From Rubellimicrobium sp. (GTDB taxonomy: Bacteria > Pseudomonadota > Alphaproteobacteria > Rhodobacterales > Rhodobacteraceae): a stretch of DNA of 62,910 nt. Under the pieces are notes generated by a model that saw nothing but the letters and a program-made list of their open reading frames with translations, had not been told where the DNA came from and did no database searches. The translations under genes and the position numbers were made by a program. This document shows positions 20,081-28,631 of this stretch, piece by piece (the first letter of the stretch is position 1; each line of letters starts with the position of its first letter). The stretch covers positions 1-62,910 of the forward strand of contig JADYZU010000010.1 of assembly GCA_020852925.1 (NCBI GenBank), written 5' to 3'.

Positions 20081-20638
20081 TTACGGAATGATGCGCGTGT
20101 ATTTCGTGCCCTCGACCGTGGCGCCGATGCGCAGCCCGGTCTGGCCGAACACCACCGCGATCACCGGCGACAGCGAGGTGGTCGTGTCGGCCAGCAGGGT
20201 CTCGCCCTCGTTCGAGATGGCATAGTCCACCCCGGCCCCCGCCACCCAGCCCGGCGACGAGCGGAAGTCCTGAAGCGCCTGCTGCGTCATGAAGAACAGC
20301 ACATGGCTGTATTGCTGCGCCCCGATCTGGAGCCCGGCACTTGCGCTGGCGGCGGAATAGTAATCGACCGTGGCCCCGCCTACGCGCAGCGCCCCGCGCC
20401 CGTAGGTGCCGCCGAACCCAAGCCCGATCTTGGTCATCAGCGGCATGACGAGGATGCCCGCGGCCCGGGCGTCCAGATCGCGCGTGCCGGGCCAGGTGGC
20501 ATAGAGATGTTCGAGCGCGGCCGAGGCGCGCGCGTCGATATCGGCGGCCCCTTCCGAACCGATGCCGTTGCCGCAGGCGGCCAGCGCCATGGGCGCGATG
20601 GCCGCGCCCAGAAGGAACCGTCTGGTGATCGGGGTCAT
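20081..20638 (-). CDS. SYLF/YSC84-domain lipoprotein
   Basis: 185 residues. The lipobox LAAC gives lipidated Cys22 after an RR-containing signal sequence, so the product is membrane-anchored in the periplasm. The rest matches the SYLF (YSC84-like) lipid-binding domain, with ARAAGILVMPLMTKIGLGFGG at its start (conserved glycine-rich strand) and repeated beta-barrel-like strands ending in GATVEGTKYTRIIP. The bacterial role of this family is not known. It stands alone, 85 bases downstream of the flavoprotein start. Confidence 0.85.
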   Translation of the reverse strand: MTPITRRFLLGAAIAPMALAACGNGIGSEGAADIDARASAALEHLYATWPGTRDLDARAAGILVMPLMTKIGLGFGGTYGRGALRVGGATVDYYSAASASAGLQIGAQQYSHVLFFMTQQALQDFRSSPGWVAGAGVDYAISNEGETLLADTTTSLSPVIAVVFGQTGLRIGATVEGTKYTRIIP

Positions 20639-20771
20639 CTGCTGCTCCTTGCCCTCATGCGGCCTGTTTTGCCGGCCTTTCGCCCCGATCCTAGCCGCAG
20701 CCGTGCCCGGCTGTCACGCCAAACCGCTGCGGCGGCCGCGGATCGGCGGGAAAGCGTCGGCCGCGCCCGGC

Positions 20772-21770
20772 TCAGTCCTGAAGCAGGCGCGCGGCCTCGG
20801 GCGCGAAATAGGTGAGGATCCCGTCGCAGCCCGCGCGCCGGAAGGCCATCAGGCTCTCGAGCATCACCTTGTCGCGGTCAAGCCAGCCATTCGCCGCCGC
20901 GGCGCTCAGCATCGCGTATTCGCCCGAGACCTGATAGGCGAAGGTCGGCACGCCGAAGGCATCCTTCACCCGCCGGCAGATGTCGAGATAGGGCATCCCC
21001 GGCTTCACCATCACCATGTCGGCCCCTTCGGCCAGATCGCGCGCCACCAGGCGCAGCGCCTCGTCGCCGTTGGCGGGGTCCATCTGGTAGGTGTTCTTGT
21101 CGCCCCGAAGCGCGGCCGTGGCCCCGACCGCGTCGCGGAACGGCCCGTAGAAGGCCGAGGCATATTTCGCCGAATAGGACAGGATCGCCACATCGCCGAA
21201 CCCTTCGGATTCGAGCGCGGCCCGGATCGCGCCCACGCGCCCGTCCATCATGTCCGAAGGCCCGAGGATGTCCGCCCCCGCCCGCGCCTGCGCCAGCGCC
21301 ATCCGCACCAGCGCCGCCACGGTCTCGTCGTTGACGATGCGGCCCTCGCGCACGAAACCGTCATGGCCGTCGATGTTGTAGGGATCGAGCGCGATGTCGG
21401 TCATCACCGCGATGTCGGGAACCGCGTCCCGGATCGCCCGGATCGCCCGGTTGGCGATGTTGTCATCGTCCCAGGCCATGGCGCAATCGGCGGTGCGCGC
21501 CGACAGCGGCGTATAGGGAAAGAGGCAGACCGCCGGGATGCCGAGGTCGCGCGCCTCGCGCGCGGCGGTGACGATGCGGTCGACCGACTTGCGGGTGATG
21601 CCGGGCATCGAGGGGATCGCACTCTCGCAGTCGCGCCCGTCCTGCACGAAGAGCGGCAGGATCAGATCGGCGGGCGACAGATGCGCCTGCCGCACCAGCG
21701 CGCGTAGCGCCGGAGAACTGCGCAGGCGGCGCAGGCGCAGCGCGGGAAAGGCGGGCGTGATCGGGGTCAT
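20772..21770 (-). CDS. hemB: Porphobilinogen synthase (delta-aminolevulinate dehydratase), non-zinc type
   Basis: Condenses two 5-aminolevulinates to porphobilinogen for heme, bacteriochlorophyll and corrinoid synthesis. 332 residues. The Schiff-base lysines are in SYSAKYASAFYGPF and MVMVKPGMPYLD. Where zinc enzymes carry three cysteines, this protein has DIALDPYNIDGHDG, so the zinc site is absent. Such aspartate-bearing versions are magnesium- or metal-independent, as known for Rhodobacter. No other heme gene is adjacent. Confidence 0.95.
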   Translation of the reverse strand: MTPITPAFPALRLRRLRSSPALRALVRQAHLSPADLILPLFVQDGRDCESAIPSMPGITRKSVDRIVTAAREARDLGIPAVCLFPYTPLSARTADCAMAWDDDNIANRAIRAIRDAVPDIAVMTDIALDPYNIDGHDGFVREGRIVNDETVAALVRMALAQARAGADILGPSDMMDGRVGAIRAALESEGFGDVAILSYSAKYASAFYGPFRDAVGATAALRGDKNTYQMDPANGDEALRLVARDLAEGADMVMVKPGMPYLDICRRVKDAFGVPTFAYQVSGEYAMLSAAAANGWLDRDKVMLESLMAFRRAGCDGILTYFAPEAARLLQD

Positions 21771-21905
21771 GGCGTTACCTCCTGGGGTGCTTCGCTCTTT
21801 CGGTCACAGCGGCGGGGTCGCACGGATGGGCGGGCGCCACAAGTCTGGGCTTTGCCGGCCCGACGCACTAGGGTCGGCCGGGACTCAACCGACAGGCACG
21901 GCATC

Positions 21906-22427
21906 TTGGACTGGACGACGACCTTTCTCGAAGTGATCGACCTGCGGTCCTTCCCGAGCATCTGGTACTGGATCGTTGTCGCCGTGGCCTGGAGCCAGGC
22001 CAGCTACCGGCTTCTGGGCGTGCCGTTCGACCTGATCCAGCGCGCCCGCCGCCTGGGCGGGCAGGACATGGCCGATGTCGAGACCCTGACCCGTCTCCAG
22101 GTGCGCCGGATCGCCACGATGGTGCGCGAGGCGGGGCTGTGGCTCGTGGGATTCGCGGCCTTCTTCCACAGTTCCATGCTGCTGCTCGGGCTGTGGTACG
22201 GGATCGAGATGGCGCTGGCGCTGGAACTGATCCTCGTGCCGATGACCGGGGTGGGGGTGCTGGCGCTCTTCACGGCGAATCGCATCTTCGAGGAGGATGC
22301 ATCGGGCGCGCGCATCATCCGGCTGCTGCTGCGGCTGCGATTCTGGACCCAGGTGATCGGCATGGTGTCGATCTTCGTCACCGCCATGGTGGCGATGGTC
22401 GACCTTCTCCATGTCCAGGCGTTCTGA
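21906..22427 (+). CDS. Membrane protein sometimes labelled 'component of SufBCD complex'
   Basis: About 173 residues from a TTG start at 21906 (first residues LDWTTTFLEVIDLRSF); an ATG 54 bases upstream would add an Arg-rich tail without homology-like features. Segments WYWIVVAVAWSQASYRLLGV, LWLVGFAAFFHSSMLLLGLW, the following ALELILVPMTGVGVLALF and the C-terminal VIGMVSIFVTAMVAMV suggest four membrane helices. I recall Rhodobacterales homologues carrying the label 'component of SufBCD complex', but nothing in the sequence supports an Fe-S role and it is far from the suf operon. Its stop is just before two palindromes. Confidence 0.7.
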   Translation: MDWTTTFLEVIDLRSFPSIWYWIVVAVAWSQASYRLLGVPFDLIQRARRLGGQDMADVETLTRLQVRRIATMVREAGLWLVGFAAFFHSSMLLLGLWYGIEMALALELILVPMTGVGVLALFTANRIFEEDASGARIIRLLLRLRFWTQVIGMVSIFVTAMVAMVDLLHVQAF

Positions 22428-22433
22428 GGCCGC

Positions 22434-22493
22434 GGGGAATTTCTCGAAATTCCCCGAAGCGGGCCGGAAGGAATTTCGCGAAATTCCTTCCGG
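22434..22493. repeat. Two adjacent palindromes sharing a GAATTTC core
   Basis: 22434-22455 has 10-bp arms (GGGGAATTTC/GAAATTCCCC) around TC. 22464-22493 is a perfect 30-base palindrome, CCGGAAGGAATTTCG and its complement. Both are centred on GAATTTCNNGAAATTC and lie 8 bases apart in the short gap between the membrane gene and mfd. They could be a double hairpin ending the upstream gene, or a dispersed repeat, or a protein-binding pair. Confidence 0.9.
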
Positions 22494-22539
22494 TGCCCTT
22501 GCGGTTGACTTCGGCCCGGACCCGCCGCAGGTGAGGGAA

Positions 22540-25500
22540 ATGTCACGCTCCCCGCTCCATGTCGCCGTCGGCGGCGCTCCCGAAGGGCTCGACGCCCGGC
22601 TGATCCTGTCCGAGATCGCGGCGAAGGGCCTGCCGGTCCTGCATGTCGCCCGCGACGACCGCCGCCTCGAGGCGATGCGCGCGGCCCTTGCCTTCTTCGA
22701 CCCGACGCTGGCGGTCCTCACCTTTCCCGCCTGGGACTGCCTGCCCTATGACCGTGTGTCGCCGAACCCGGACATCGCGGCCCGGCGCATGGCGACGCTG
22801 GCGCATCTGGCCGGCGGGGCGGGCGGGCGGTTCGTCCTTCTGACCACGCTCAACGCCGCGACCCAGCGCGTGCCTGCGCGCGCGACCGTCGCCGGTTCGG
22901 CCTTTTCGGCGCGCCAGGGCGAGAGGGTGGACGAATCCGCGCTGCGGGCCTGGCTGGTGCGGATGGGCTTCGTGCAGGCGCCGACCGTGACCGAGCCCGG
23001 GGATTACGCGCTTCGCGGCGGGATCCTCGACATCTTCGCGCCCGGGCATCCGGCGCCGGTGCGGCTCGATTTCTTCGGCGACACGCTCGACGGGGTGCGC
23101 CGCTTCGATCCCGCCACCCAGCGCACGACCGAAAAGCTGACCTCGATCGACCTTGCCCCCGCCAGCGAGGTGATCCTCGACGAAGCCGCCATCGCCCGGT
23201 TCCGCCGGACCTACCGCATCGAGTTCGGCGCCGCCGGCGGCGACGATCCGCTCTACGAGGCGGTGAGCGCGGGGCGCAAGCAGCAGGGGATGGAGCACTG
23301 GCTCGGCTTCTTTCACGACCGGCTCGAGACGATCTTCGACTACCTGCCGCAGGCGGTGGTCACGCTCGACGACCGCTGCGATGCCGCAAGGGCCGCGCGC
23401 TGGGGGCAGATCGCCGACCAGCATGACGCGCGCCGCGCTGCCATGACGCAGAAGGGACGGATCGACTCGGTCTACAAGCCGGCGGCGCCGGAACTGCTCT
23501 ATCTCGACGATGCCGGGTGGGATGCCGCGCTGTCGGGGCGGCGGGTGCTGTCCCTCGCGGCGCTGCCGCGGCCGACCGGGCCGGGCGTGATCGACGCGGG
23601 CGGGCGGATCGGGCGCGATTTCGCCCCCGAGCGTCAGGACGAGGGCGTGAATGTCTTTGCCGCCCTTGCCGCGCATGTGCGCGCGCGGCTGAAGGCGGGG
23701 CCGGTCGTCCTTGCCTCCTATTCCGAGGGCGCGCGCGAGCGGCTGGCCGGGCTTCTGGCGGACGAGGGCCTTGCCGGGGCGGCCCTCGTGCGCGATTTCG
23801 CCGCGGTCGGGGGCGGCGGGCTGCATCTGGCGGTCTGGCCGCTCGACCATGGGTTCGAGACGCGCGACCTCACCGTCATCTCCGAACAGGACGTGCTGGG
23901 CGACCGGCTCATCCGCAGCGCGCGCAAGCGGCGCCGTGCCGAGGATGTCCTGACCGAGGCGCAGGCGCTCACTCCCGGCGATCTTGTCGTGCATGTCGAG
24001 CACGGGGTCGGCCGCTATCTCGGGCTCGAGGTCATCACCGCCGCGGGATCGGCGCATGAATGCCTCGCGCTCGAATATGCCGAGCGGGCGAAACTCTATC
24101 TGCCGGTCGAGAACATCGAGCTCCTGTCGCGCTATGGCCAGGAGGAGGGCGCCCTCGACCGGCTGGGCGGCGGTGCCTGGCAGGCGCGCAAGGCCCGCCT
24201 CAAGGAGCGCATCCGCGAGATGGCCGCGCGCCTGATCCGCGTCGCCGCCGAGCGGGAATTGCGCCGCGCCCCCGAGATCCGCCCGCCCGAGGAGATGTGG
24301 GAACAGTTCCTTGCCCGGTTCCCCTATGCCGAGACCGACGATCAGCTTCAGGCGATCGAGGACGTGCTTTCGGACATGGGATCGGGCACGCCCATGGACC
24401 GGCTGATCTGCGGCGACGTGGGGTTCGGCAAGACCGAGGTGGCGATCCGCGCGGCCTTTGTCGCGGCGATGTCGGGGGTGCAGGTGGCGATCATCGCCCC
24501 CACCACGCTGCTTGCGCGTCAGCACTACCAGAGTTTTGCCGAAAGGTTCCGCGGCCTGCCGCTGAACCTGCGCCAGTTGTCGCGCTTCGTCCCCGCGCGC
24601 GAGGCCGAGGAGACGCGCGCGGCCCTGGCCGACGGACGGGTCGACATCGTCATCGGCACGCATGCGCTTCTGGCCAGGGGGATCCGGTTCGCCAATCTCG
24701 GGCTTCTGGTCATCGACGAGGAACAGCATTTCGGCGTGGCCCACAAGGAACGGCTGAAGCAGTTGCGCGCGGATGTGCATGTGCTCACGCTGACGGCGAC
24801 GCCGATCCCGCGCACGCTCCAGATGGCGCTGTCGGGGGTGCGGGCGCTCTCCGTGATCGCCACGCCGCCGATCGACCGGCTGGCGATCCGGACCTATGTC
24901 ACCGAATTCGACACGATCACCCTGCGCGAGGCGCTCTTGCGCGAACATTACCGCGGCGGGCAATCCTTCTTCGTGGTGCCGCGCATCGCCGATCTGGCCG
25001 GGATCGAGGACTGGCTGCGCCGCGAAGTGCCCGAGGTCAGCTTCATCACCGCGCATGGGCAGATGGCGGCGGGCGATCTCGACGAACGGATGAACGCCTT
25101 CTACGACGGCAAGGCGGATGTGCTGCTGTCGACGACCATCGTCGAATCCGGCCTCGACATCCCGCGCGCGAACACGATGATCGTGCACCGCGCGGACATG
25201 TTCGGCCTCGCGCAGCTTTACCAGATCCGCGGCCGGGTCGGCCGGTCCAAGACCCGCGCCTATGCCTGGCTGACCACCGCGCCGCGCCAGAAGCTGACGG
25301 CGCAGGCGGAACGGCGGCTGCGGGTGCTCGGATCGCTCGACACGCTGGGGGCGGGGTTCACGCTGGCGTCGCAGGATCTCGACATCCGCGGCGCGGGCAA
25401 CATCCTGGGCGAGGAACAGTCGGGCCATATCCGCGAGGTGGGGTTCGAACTCTACCAGCAGATGCTCCAGGACGAGATCGACCGGCTGCGCGCGGGGGGC

Positions 25501-26067
25501 GCGGCCGCAGAAATGGCCGGAGAGGACGCCTGGGCGCCGCAGCTCAACCTGGGCGTGCCGGTGCTGATCCCCGAGGATTACGTGCCCGATCTCGACGTGC
25601 GGCTCGGGCTGTACCGGCGGCTGTCGCAACTGTCGGGCAAGGTGGAACTCGAGGGATTCGCGGCCGAACTGATCGACCGGTTCGGGCCGCTCCCGCGCGA
25701 GGTGAACACGCTGCTGCTCGTGGTGCGGATCAAGGCGATGTGCCTCAGGGCCGGGATCTCGCAGCTCGATGCCGGGCCGCGCGGGGCGACGGTGCGCTTT
25801 CACGCCGACCGTTTTGCCGCGCCGGCGGGGCTGGTCGACTTCATCCAGGCCGAGAAGGGCGCGGCGAAGGTGCGCGACAACCGCATCGTGCTCTCGCGCG
25901 AGTGGAAGACCGAGGCGGACCGCATCCGCGGCGCCTTCCAGATCGCGCGGGATCTGGCGGCCAGGGTCGAGGGGACGGCGGCGCCCGGGGCAAAGGCCGG
26001 GGCAAAGGCAGGGGCAGGGGCGGCGGGAACGGGGGCCGGAAAGGGTAAGGGGGGTAAGGGGCGCTGA
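22540..26067 (+). CDS. mfd: Transcription-repair coupling factor
   Basis: 1175 residues. Removes RNA polymerase stalled at DNA damage and recruits UvrA. Domain order is a UvrB-like N-terminal part, the RNA-polymerase-interacting CarD/TRCF region around residues 480-550 (GDLVVHVEHGVGRYLGLE), then RecG-like helicase lobes with CGDVGFGKTEVAIRA near residue 625, the DEEQHFG box near 725, QIRGRVGRSKTRAYAW, and a C-terminal TRCF domain. The tail after about residue 1145 is Ala/Gly/Lys-rich and low complexity. I start at 22540 after GTGAGGGAA; an upstream in-frame start would run through the palindromes. Confidence 0.97.
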   Translation: MSRSPLHVAVGGAPEGLDARLILSEIAAKGLPVLHVARDDRRLEAMRAALAFFDPTLAVLTFPAWDCLPYDRVSPNPDIAARRMATLAHLAGGAGGRFVLLTTLNAATQRVPARATVAGSAFSARQGERVDESALRAWLVRMGFVQAPTVTEPGDYALRGGILDIFAPGHPAPVRLDFFGDTLDGVRRFDPATQRTTEKLTSIDLAPASEVILDEAAIARFRRTYRIEFGAAGGDDPLYEAVSAGRKQQGMEHWLGFFHDRLETIFDYLPQAVVTLDDRCDAARAARWGQIADQHDARRAAMTQKGRIDSVYKPAAPELLYLDDAGWDAALSGRRVLSLAALPRPTGPGVIDAGGRIGRDFAPERQDEGVNVFAALAAHVRARLKAGPVVLASYSEGARERLAGLLADEGLAGAALVRDFAAVGGGGLHLAVWPLDHGFETRDLTVISEQDVLGDRLIRSARKRRRAEDVLTEAQALTPGDLVVHVEHGVGRYLGLEVITAAGSAHECLALEYAERAKLYLPVENIELLSRYGQEEGALDRLGGGAWQARKARLKERIREMAARLIRVAAERELRRAPEIRPPEEMWEQFLARFPYAETDDQLQAIEDVLSDMGSGTPMDRLICGDVGFGKTEVAIRAAFVAAMSGVQVAIIAPTTLLARQHYQSFAERFRGLPLNLRQLSRFVPAREAEETRAALADGRVDIVIGTHALLARGIRFANLGLLVIDEEQHFGVAHKERLKQLRADVHVLTLTATPIPRTLQMALSGVRALSVIATPPIDRLAIRTYVTEFDTITLREALLREHYRGGQSFFVVPRIADLAGIEDWLRREVPEVSFITAHGQMAAGDLDERMNAFYDGKADVLLSTTIVESGLDIPRANTMIVHRADMFGLAQLYQIRGRVGRSKTRAYAWLTTAPRQKLTAQAERRLRVLGSLDTLGAGFTLASQDLDIRGAGNILGEEQSGHIREVGFELYQQMLQDEIDRLRAGGAAAEMAGEDAWAPQLNLGVPVLIPEDYVPDLDVRLGLYRRLSQLSGKVELEGFAAELIDRFGPLPREVNTLLLVVRIKAMCLRAGISQLDAGPRGATVRFHADRFAAPAGLVDFIQAEKGAAKVRDNRIVLSREWKTEADRIRGAFQIARDLAARVEGTAAPGAKAGAKAGAGAAGTGAGKGKGGKGR

Positions 26068-26074
26068 GCCGCGC

Positions 26075-27313
26075 TCAGCCCGCCGGCAACCGCCGGGCCA
26101 GGAGCCAGGCCAGCGTCGCCAGCACCAGCACCCCGAGCGCGATCGCCTGCGCCGTCCCGTCCGAAGCCAGCCCGACCGGCACCGCGATCAGCACCGATCC
26201 CACGGTCGAGAGCGCGGCAATGACCGAGGCGGCGATCCCCGCGATATGGCCGACCGGCTCCATCGACAGGGCGTTGATGTTGCCCATGGTCAGGCTGGTC
26301 TGGAGGAACACCGACGCGGACCAGGCCAGCCAGACGGCGAATTCCACCTCGCGCGGCAGCGGCAGCGCCAGCGCCGCCAGCATGCCCGCCGACAGCGCGA
26401 TCTGAAGCGCGAACATGCCGCGCACGATGCGCAGCATGCCGATCCGCATCACCAGCCGCGCGTTCAGCAGGCTTGCGCTGGCCGAGACCGTGGCGATGAG
26501 CGCGAACCACAGCGGAAAGCGCGCGCCCTCGTCATAGGCGGTCTCGAAGATGCCCTGGATCGACGAGAGCATGGCAAAGAGCATCGCGAAGACCAGGGTC
26601 TGAAGCAGGATCGACAGGCGGATGACGGGCAGGGCGAACATCTCGGCCAGGGCCGCGCGCAGCATCGCCGGGCGGACCGGACGGCGGTCGGCGGGGGCCA
26701 GGGTCTCGGGCTGGCGCAAAAGGAACCAGCCAAGGACCGCGCCCCCGAACAGCGCGAAGAAGGGAAAGATCGCGCGCCAGCCCGCGGCCCCCATGACCAG
26801 CGCCCCGATCGAGGGCGCGATCGCCGGCACCACCATGAAGATCACCGCGACAAAGGACATGAGCCGCGCCATCTCGGCGCCGCGGTAGCGGTCGCGGACG
26901 ATGGCCATGACCGCAACCCGCGGCCCGGCCGCGCCCAGTCCCATGAGCACCCGCCCGGCCAGCATCGGCCAGAGCGAGGACGCCACGAACGAGACCACGG
27001 CCCCGAGCACGTAGAGCGCGACCCCCCAGGCGATCACCGGCCGCCGCCCCAGCGCATCCGACAGCGGCCCGGTGGCGAAGGTGCCCAGCCCCATGCCGAA
27101 GACGAAGGCGGTGATCACCAGTTGCGCCCGGTTCGGATCGGCGGGCGACAGGTCGGCGCCGATCAGCGGCAGCGCCGGCAGCATCGCGTCGATGCCGAAG
27201 GCCGTCATGGCCGAGAGCATGGCCATGAGGCCGATGAACTCGCCCCGGCCGATCGCGCGCCCGCCCGCCCGGGCGGCGCCGGCCCGATGCCGGGCAGGGT
27301 GGTGTCGGGTCAT
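26075..27313 (-). CDS. MFS drug-resistance transporter, Bcr/CflA type
   Basis: 412 residues with 12 predicted helices. The N-terminal half has GTFATGPLSDALGRRPVI, the MFS loop 2-3 motif A, and GRVLMGLGAAGPRVAVMAI, the antiporter-like helix 5 region; overall pattern matches Bcr/CflA multidrug exporters. The first 20 residues are basic and cytosolic. Convergent with mfd, with only 7 bases between stops and no obvious terminator. Substrate unknown. Confidence 0.87.
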   Translation of the reverse strand: MTRHHPARHRAGAARAGGRAIGRGEFIGLMAMLSAMTAFGIDAMLPALPLIGADLSPADPNRAQLVITAFVFGMGLGTFATGPLSDALGRRPVIAWGVALYVLGAVVSFVASSLWPMLAGRVLMGLGAAGPRVAVMAIVRDRYRGAEMARLMSFVAVIFMVVPAIAPSIGALVMGAAGWRAIFPFFALFGGAVLGWFLLRQPETLAPADRRPVRPAMLRAALAEMFALPVIRLSILLQTLVFAMLFAMLSSIQGIFETAYDEGARFPLWFALIATVSASASLLNARLVMRIGMLRIVRGMFALQIALSAGMLAALALPLPREVEFAVWLAWSASVFLQTSLTMGNINALSMEPVGHIAGIAASVIAALSTVGSVLIAVPVGLASDGTAQAIALGVLVLATLAWLLARRLPAG

Positions 27314-27460
27314 GCCATCCTCGCGCGTCCCTGGGTCGCCGGGCTTCTAGCCGCGCCGCGCGTCGGGTGCAAATGGCGCGCCCGTGACCTTGCGGAGCGC
27401 GCGCTGGTCGCGCGCGCCTTCCTTTCCTCTCGGCATTGCCTGCGCAATGCCTCGGTTTGC

Positions 27461-27491
27461 CTCCGGCGGGGGTATTTCAGGCAAAGATGAA
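27461..27491 (+). repeat. Dispersed composite repeat, partial copy 3a
   Basis: CTCCGGCGGGGGTATTTCAGGC followed by AAAGATGAA, the right half of the repeat seen at 3046-3110, without the G-rich hairpin. It faces copy 3b, so the two lie head to head in the gap between the MFS gene start and the 3' end of the hydroxybutyrate dehydrogenase gene. Confidence 0.65.
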
Positions 27492-27501
27492 TGGGGCCCC
27501 C

Positions 27502-27562
27502 TTCATCGGTGTGAAAGTACCCCGGGGTGAATGCGCCGCAGGCGCAGAGGGGCAGCGCCCCT
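27502..27562 (-). repeat. Dispersed composite repeat, copy 3b
   Basis: On the minus strand: hairpin AGGGGCGCTGCCCCT (27548-27562), a CTGCGCCTGCGGCGC stretch, CCCCGGGGTACTTTC and a GATGAA tail, the same modules as copies 1 and 2 with changed sequence. The hairpin touches the stop codon of the hydroxybutyrate dehydrogenase gene and may act as its transcript end. Confidence 0.65.
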
Positions 27563-28335
27563 CAGAGTGCGGTCCAGCCGCCGTCCACGCTGATCGTGGT
27601 GCCGGTGATCTGGGTCGCGGCCGCCGAGCACAGGAAGACCGCGGTGCCGCCGATCTCCTCGACGGTGGCGAACTGGCGCGAGGGCTGGCGTTCGAGCATG
27701 ACCTTGCGGATCACCTCGTCGCGGCCCATGCCGTGGGCCTTCATCTGGTCGGGGATCTGCGCCTCGACCAGCGGGGTCAGGACATAGCCCGGGCAGATGG
27801 CGTTGCAGGTGATCGGCTCTTCGGCGGTCTCGAGGGCCACGGTCCTGGTCAGCCCGACCAGCCCGTGTTTCGCGCTCACATAGGCCGACTTGAAGGGCGA
27901 GGCGGTCAGGCCGTGGGCCGAGGCGATGTTCACGATCCGGCCCCAGCCCGCGCGGCGCATGAGCGGCAGGGCGGCGGCGGTGGTGTGGAAGGCGGAGGAG
28001 AGGTTGATGGCGATGATCCGGTCCCAGGTGGCGGGCGGGAACGATTCGACGGGCGCCACATGCTGGATGCCGGCGTTGTTCACGAGGATGTCGCAGGCGC
28101 CCGCCGCCGCGATCAGGGCGCGGCAGTCCTCGCCGCGGCTCATGTCGGCGGCGATGTAGCGCGCCGTCACCCCGAATTCCCGCGCGATCCCGGCGGCAAG
28201 CGCGTGGTCCTCGGGGCGGTCGGTGAAGGAGTTCAGCACCACATCGGCGCCCGCGCGCGCCAGTTCGCGGGCGACGCCGAGGCCGATCCCGGAGTTCGAT
28301 CCGGTGATGATGGCGGTCTTGCCTGAAAGCGTCAT
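27562..28335 (-). CDS. bdhA: 3-hydroxybutyrate dehydrogenase (short-chain dehydrogenase)
   Basis: Interconverts 3-hydroxybutyrate and acetoacetate with NAD during use of polyhydroxybutyrate. 257 residues. Cofactor motif TGSNSGIG (11-18), NNAGIQH, and the catalytic Ser139, Tyr152 and Lys156 in NIASAHGLTASPFKSAYVSA plus KHG. The motifs AIAINLSSAF-like and QIPDQMKAHG with PSRQFATVEEIGG are characteristic of the bacterial D-3-hydroxybutyrate enzyme. AGGAAAGGGA precedes the start. No PHB genes lie next to it. A candidate small RNA with its own terminator lies about 100 bases upstream on the same strand. Confidence 0.93.
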   Translation of the reverse strand: MTLSGKTAIITGSNSGIGLGVARELARAGADVVLNSFTDRPEDHALAAGIAREFGVTARYIAADMSRGEDCRALIAAAGACDILVNNAGIQHVAPVESFPPATWDRIIAINLSSAFHTTAAALPLMRRAGWGRIVNIASAHGLTASPFKSAYVSAKHGLVGLTRTVALETAEEPITCNAICPGYVLTPLVEAQIPDQMKAHGMGRDEVIRKVMLERQPSRQFATVEEIGGTAVFLCSAAATQITGTTISVDGGWTAL

Positions 28336-28430
28336 GGCTTGGTCCCTTTCCTCGGGCCGGGTGTCCGGCGACTCGGGGCCCATGCTGCACCTGCGAAGGG
28401 CGGCGGCAAGGGGCGGAGCGGGGGAGGGTA

Positions 28431-28460
28431 AAGAAAAAAACGCCCGCACGAGGCGGGCGT
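28431..28460 (-). terminator. Rho-independent terminator (minus strand) ending the small RNA
   Basis: The stem CGCCCGC/GCGGGCG (28441-28447 with 28453-28459) has a 5-base loop and, on the minus strand, is followed by seven T's (28440 to 28434). It is a textbook terminator lying upstream, not downstream, of the nearest minus-strand protein gene (bdhA), so it must end something else. Confidence 0.9.
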
Positions 28461-28508
28461 CGAGTTGTTGAGGCAGGTTTCATACAGGCAAGAAACCTAT
28501 CGAGCAGT
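28434..28508 (-). ncRNA. Candidate small RNA, about 75 nt
   Basis: Predicted to start near 28508, seven bases after a good -10 box, and to end in the T-run at 28440-28434. The 5' part folds as a hairpin with 7-bp stem AGGTTTC/GAAACCT (28492-28498 with 28475-28481) and a 10-base loop, then a mostly unpaired GCCTCAACAACTCGA stretch, then the terminator stem. That architecture, own promoter, hairpin, exposed linker and terminator, is typical of a trans-acting small RNA. It could instead be an attenuated leader of bdhA. I do not recognise it as a named Rfam family. Confidence 0.65.
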
Positions 28509-28514
28509 GAGTCC

Positions 28515-28543
28515 CTTATACGCACAGATCCGCCGCAGGCCAA
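28515..28543 (-). promoter_or_regulatory. Promoter of the candidate small RNA
   Basis: On the minus strand TTGGCC (28543-28538), exactly 17 bases, then TATAAG (28520-28515). It is one of the best sigma-70-like promoters in the window. Confidence 0.7.
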
Positions 28544-28631
28544 GCTGAAAGTTTGATAAATCCGCCGCCCCGGCATAGGATTCCGGGCAAGGACACCGCT
28601 GAAACCGACAGGAACGGGGGCAGATGCCATC

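Noticed and set aside
22543-25803. A 1086-codon minus-strand frame antisense to mfd
   Set aside because: No motif, Arg/His-rich translation and full overlap with a certain helicase gene.
28400-28481. A short frame starting MKPASTTRRPPRAG on the minus strand within the candidate small RNA
   Set aside because: It reads straight through the terminator stem and its T-run, with no ribosome site. The structure is better explained as an RNA end.
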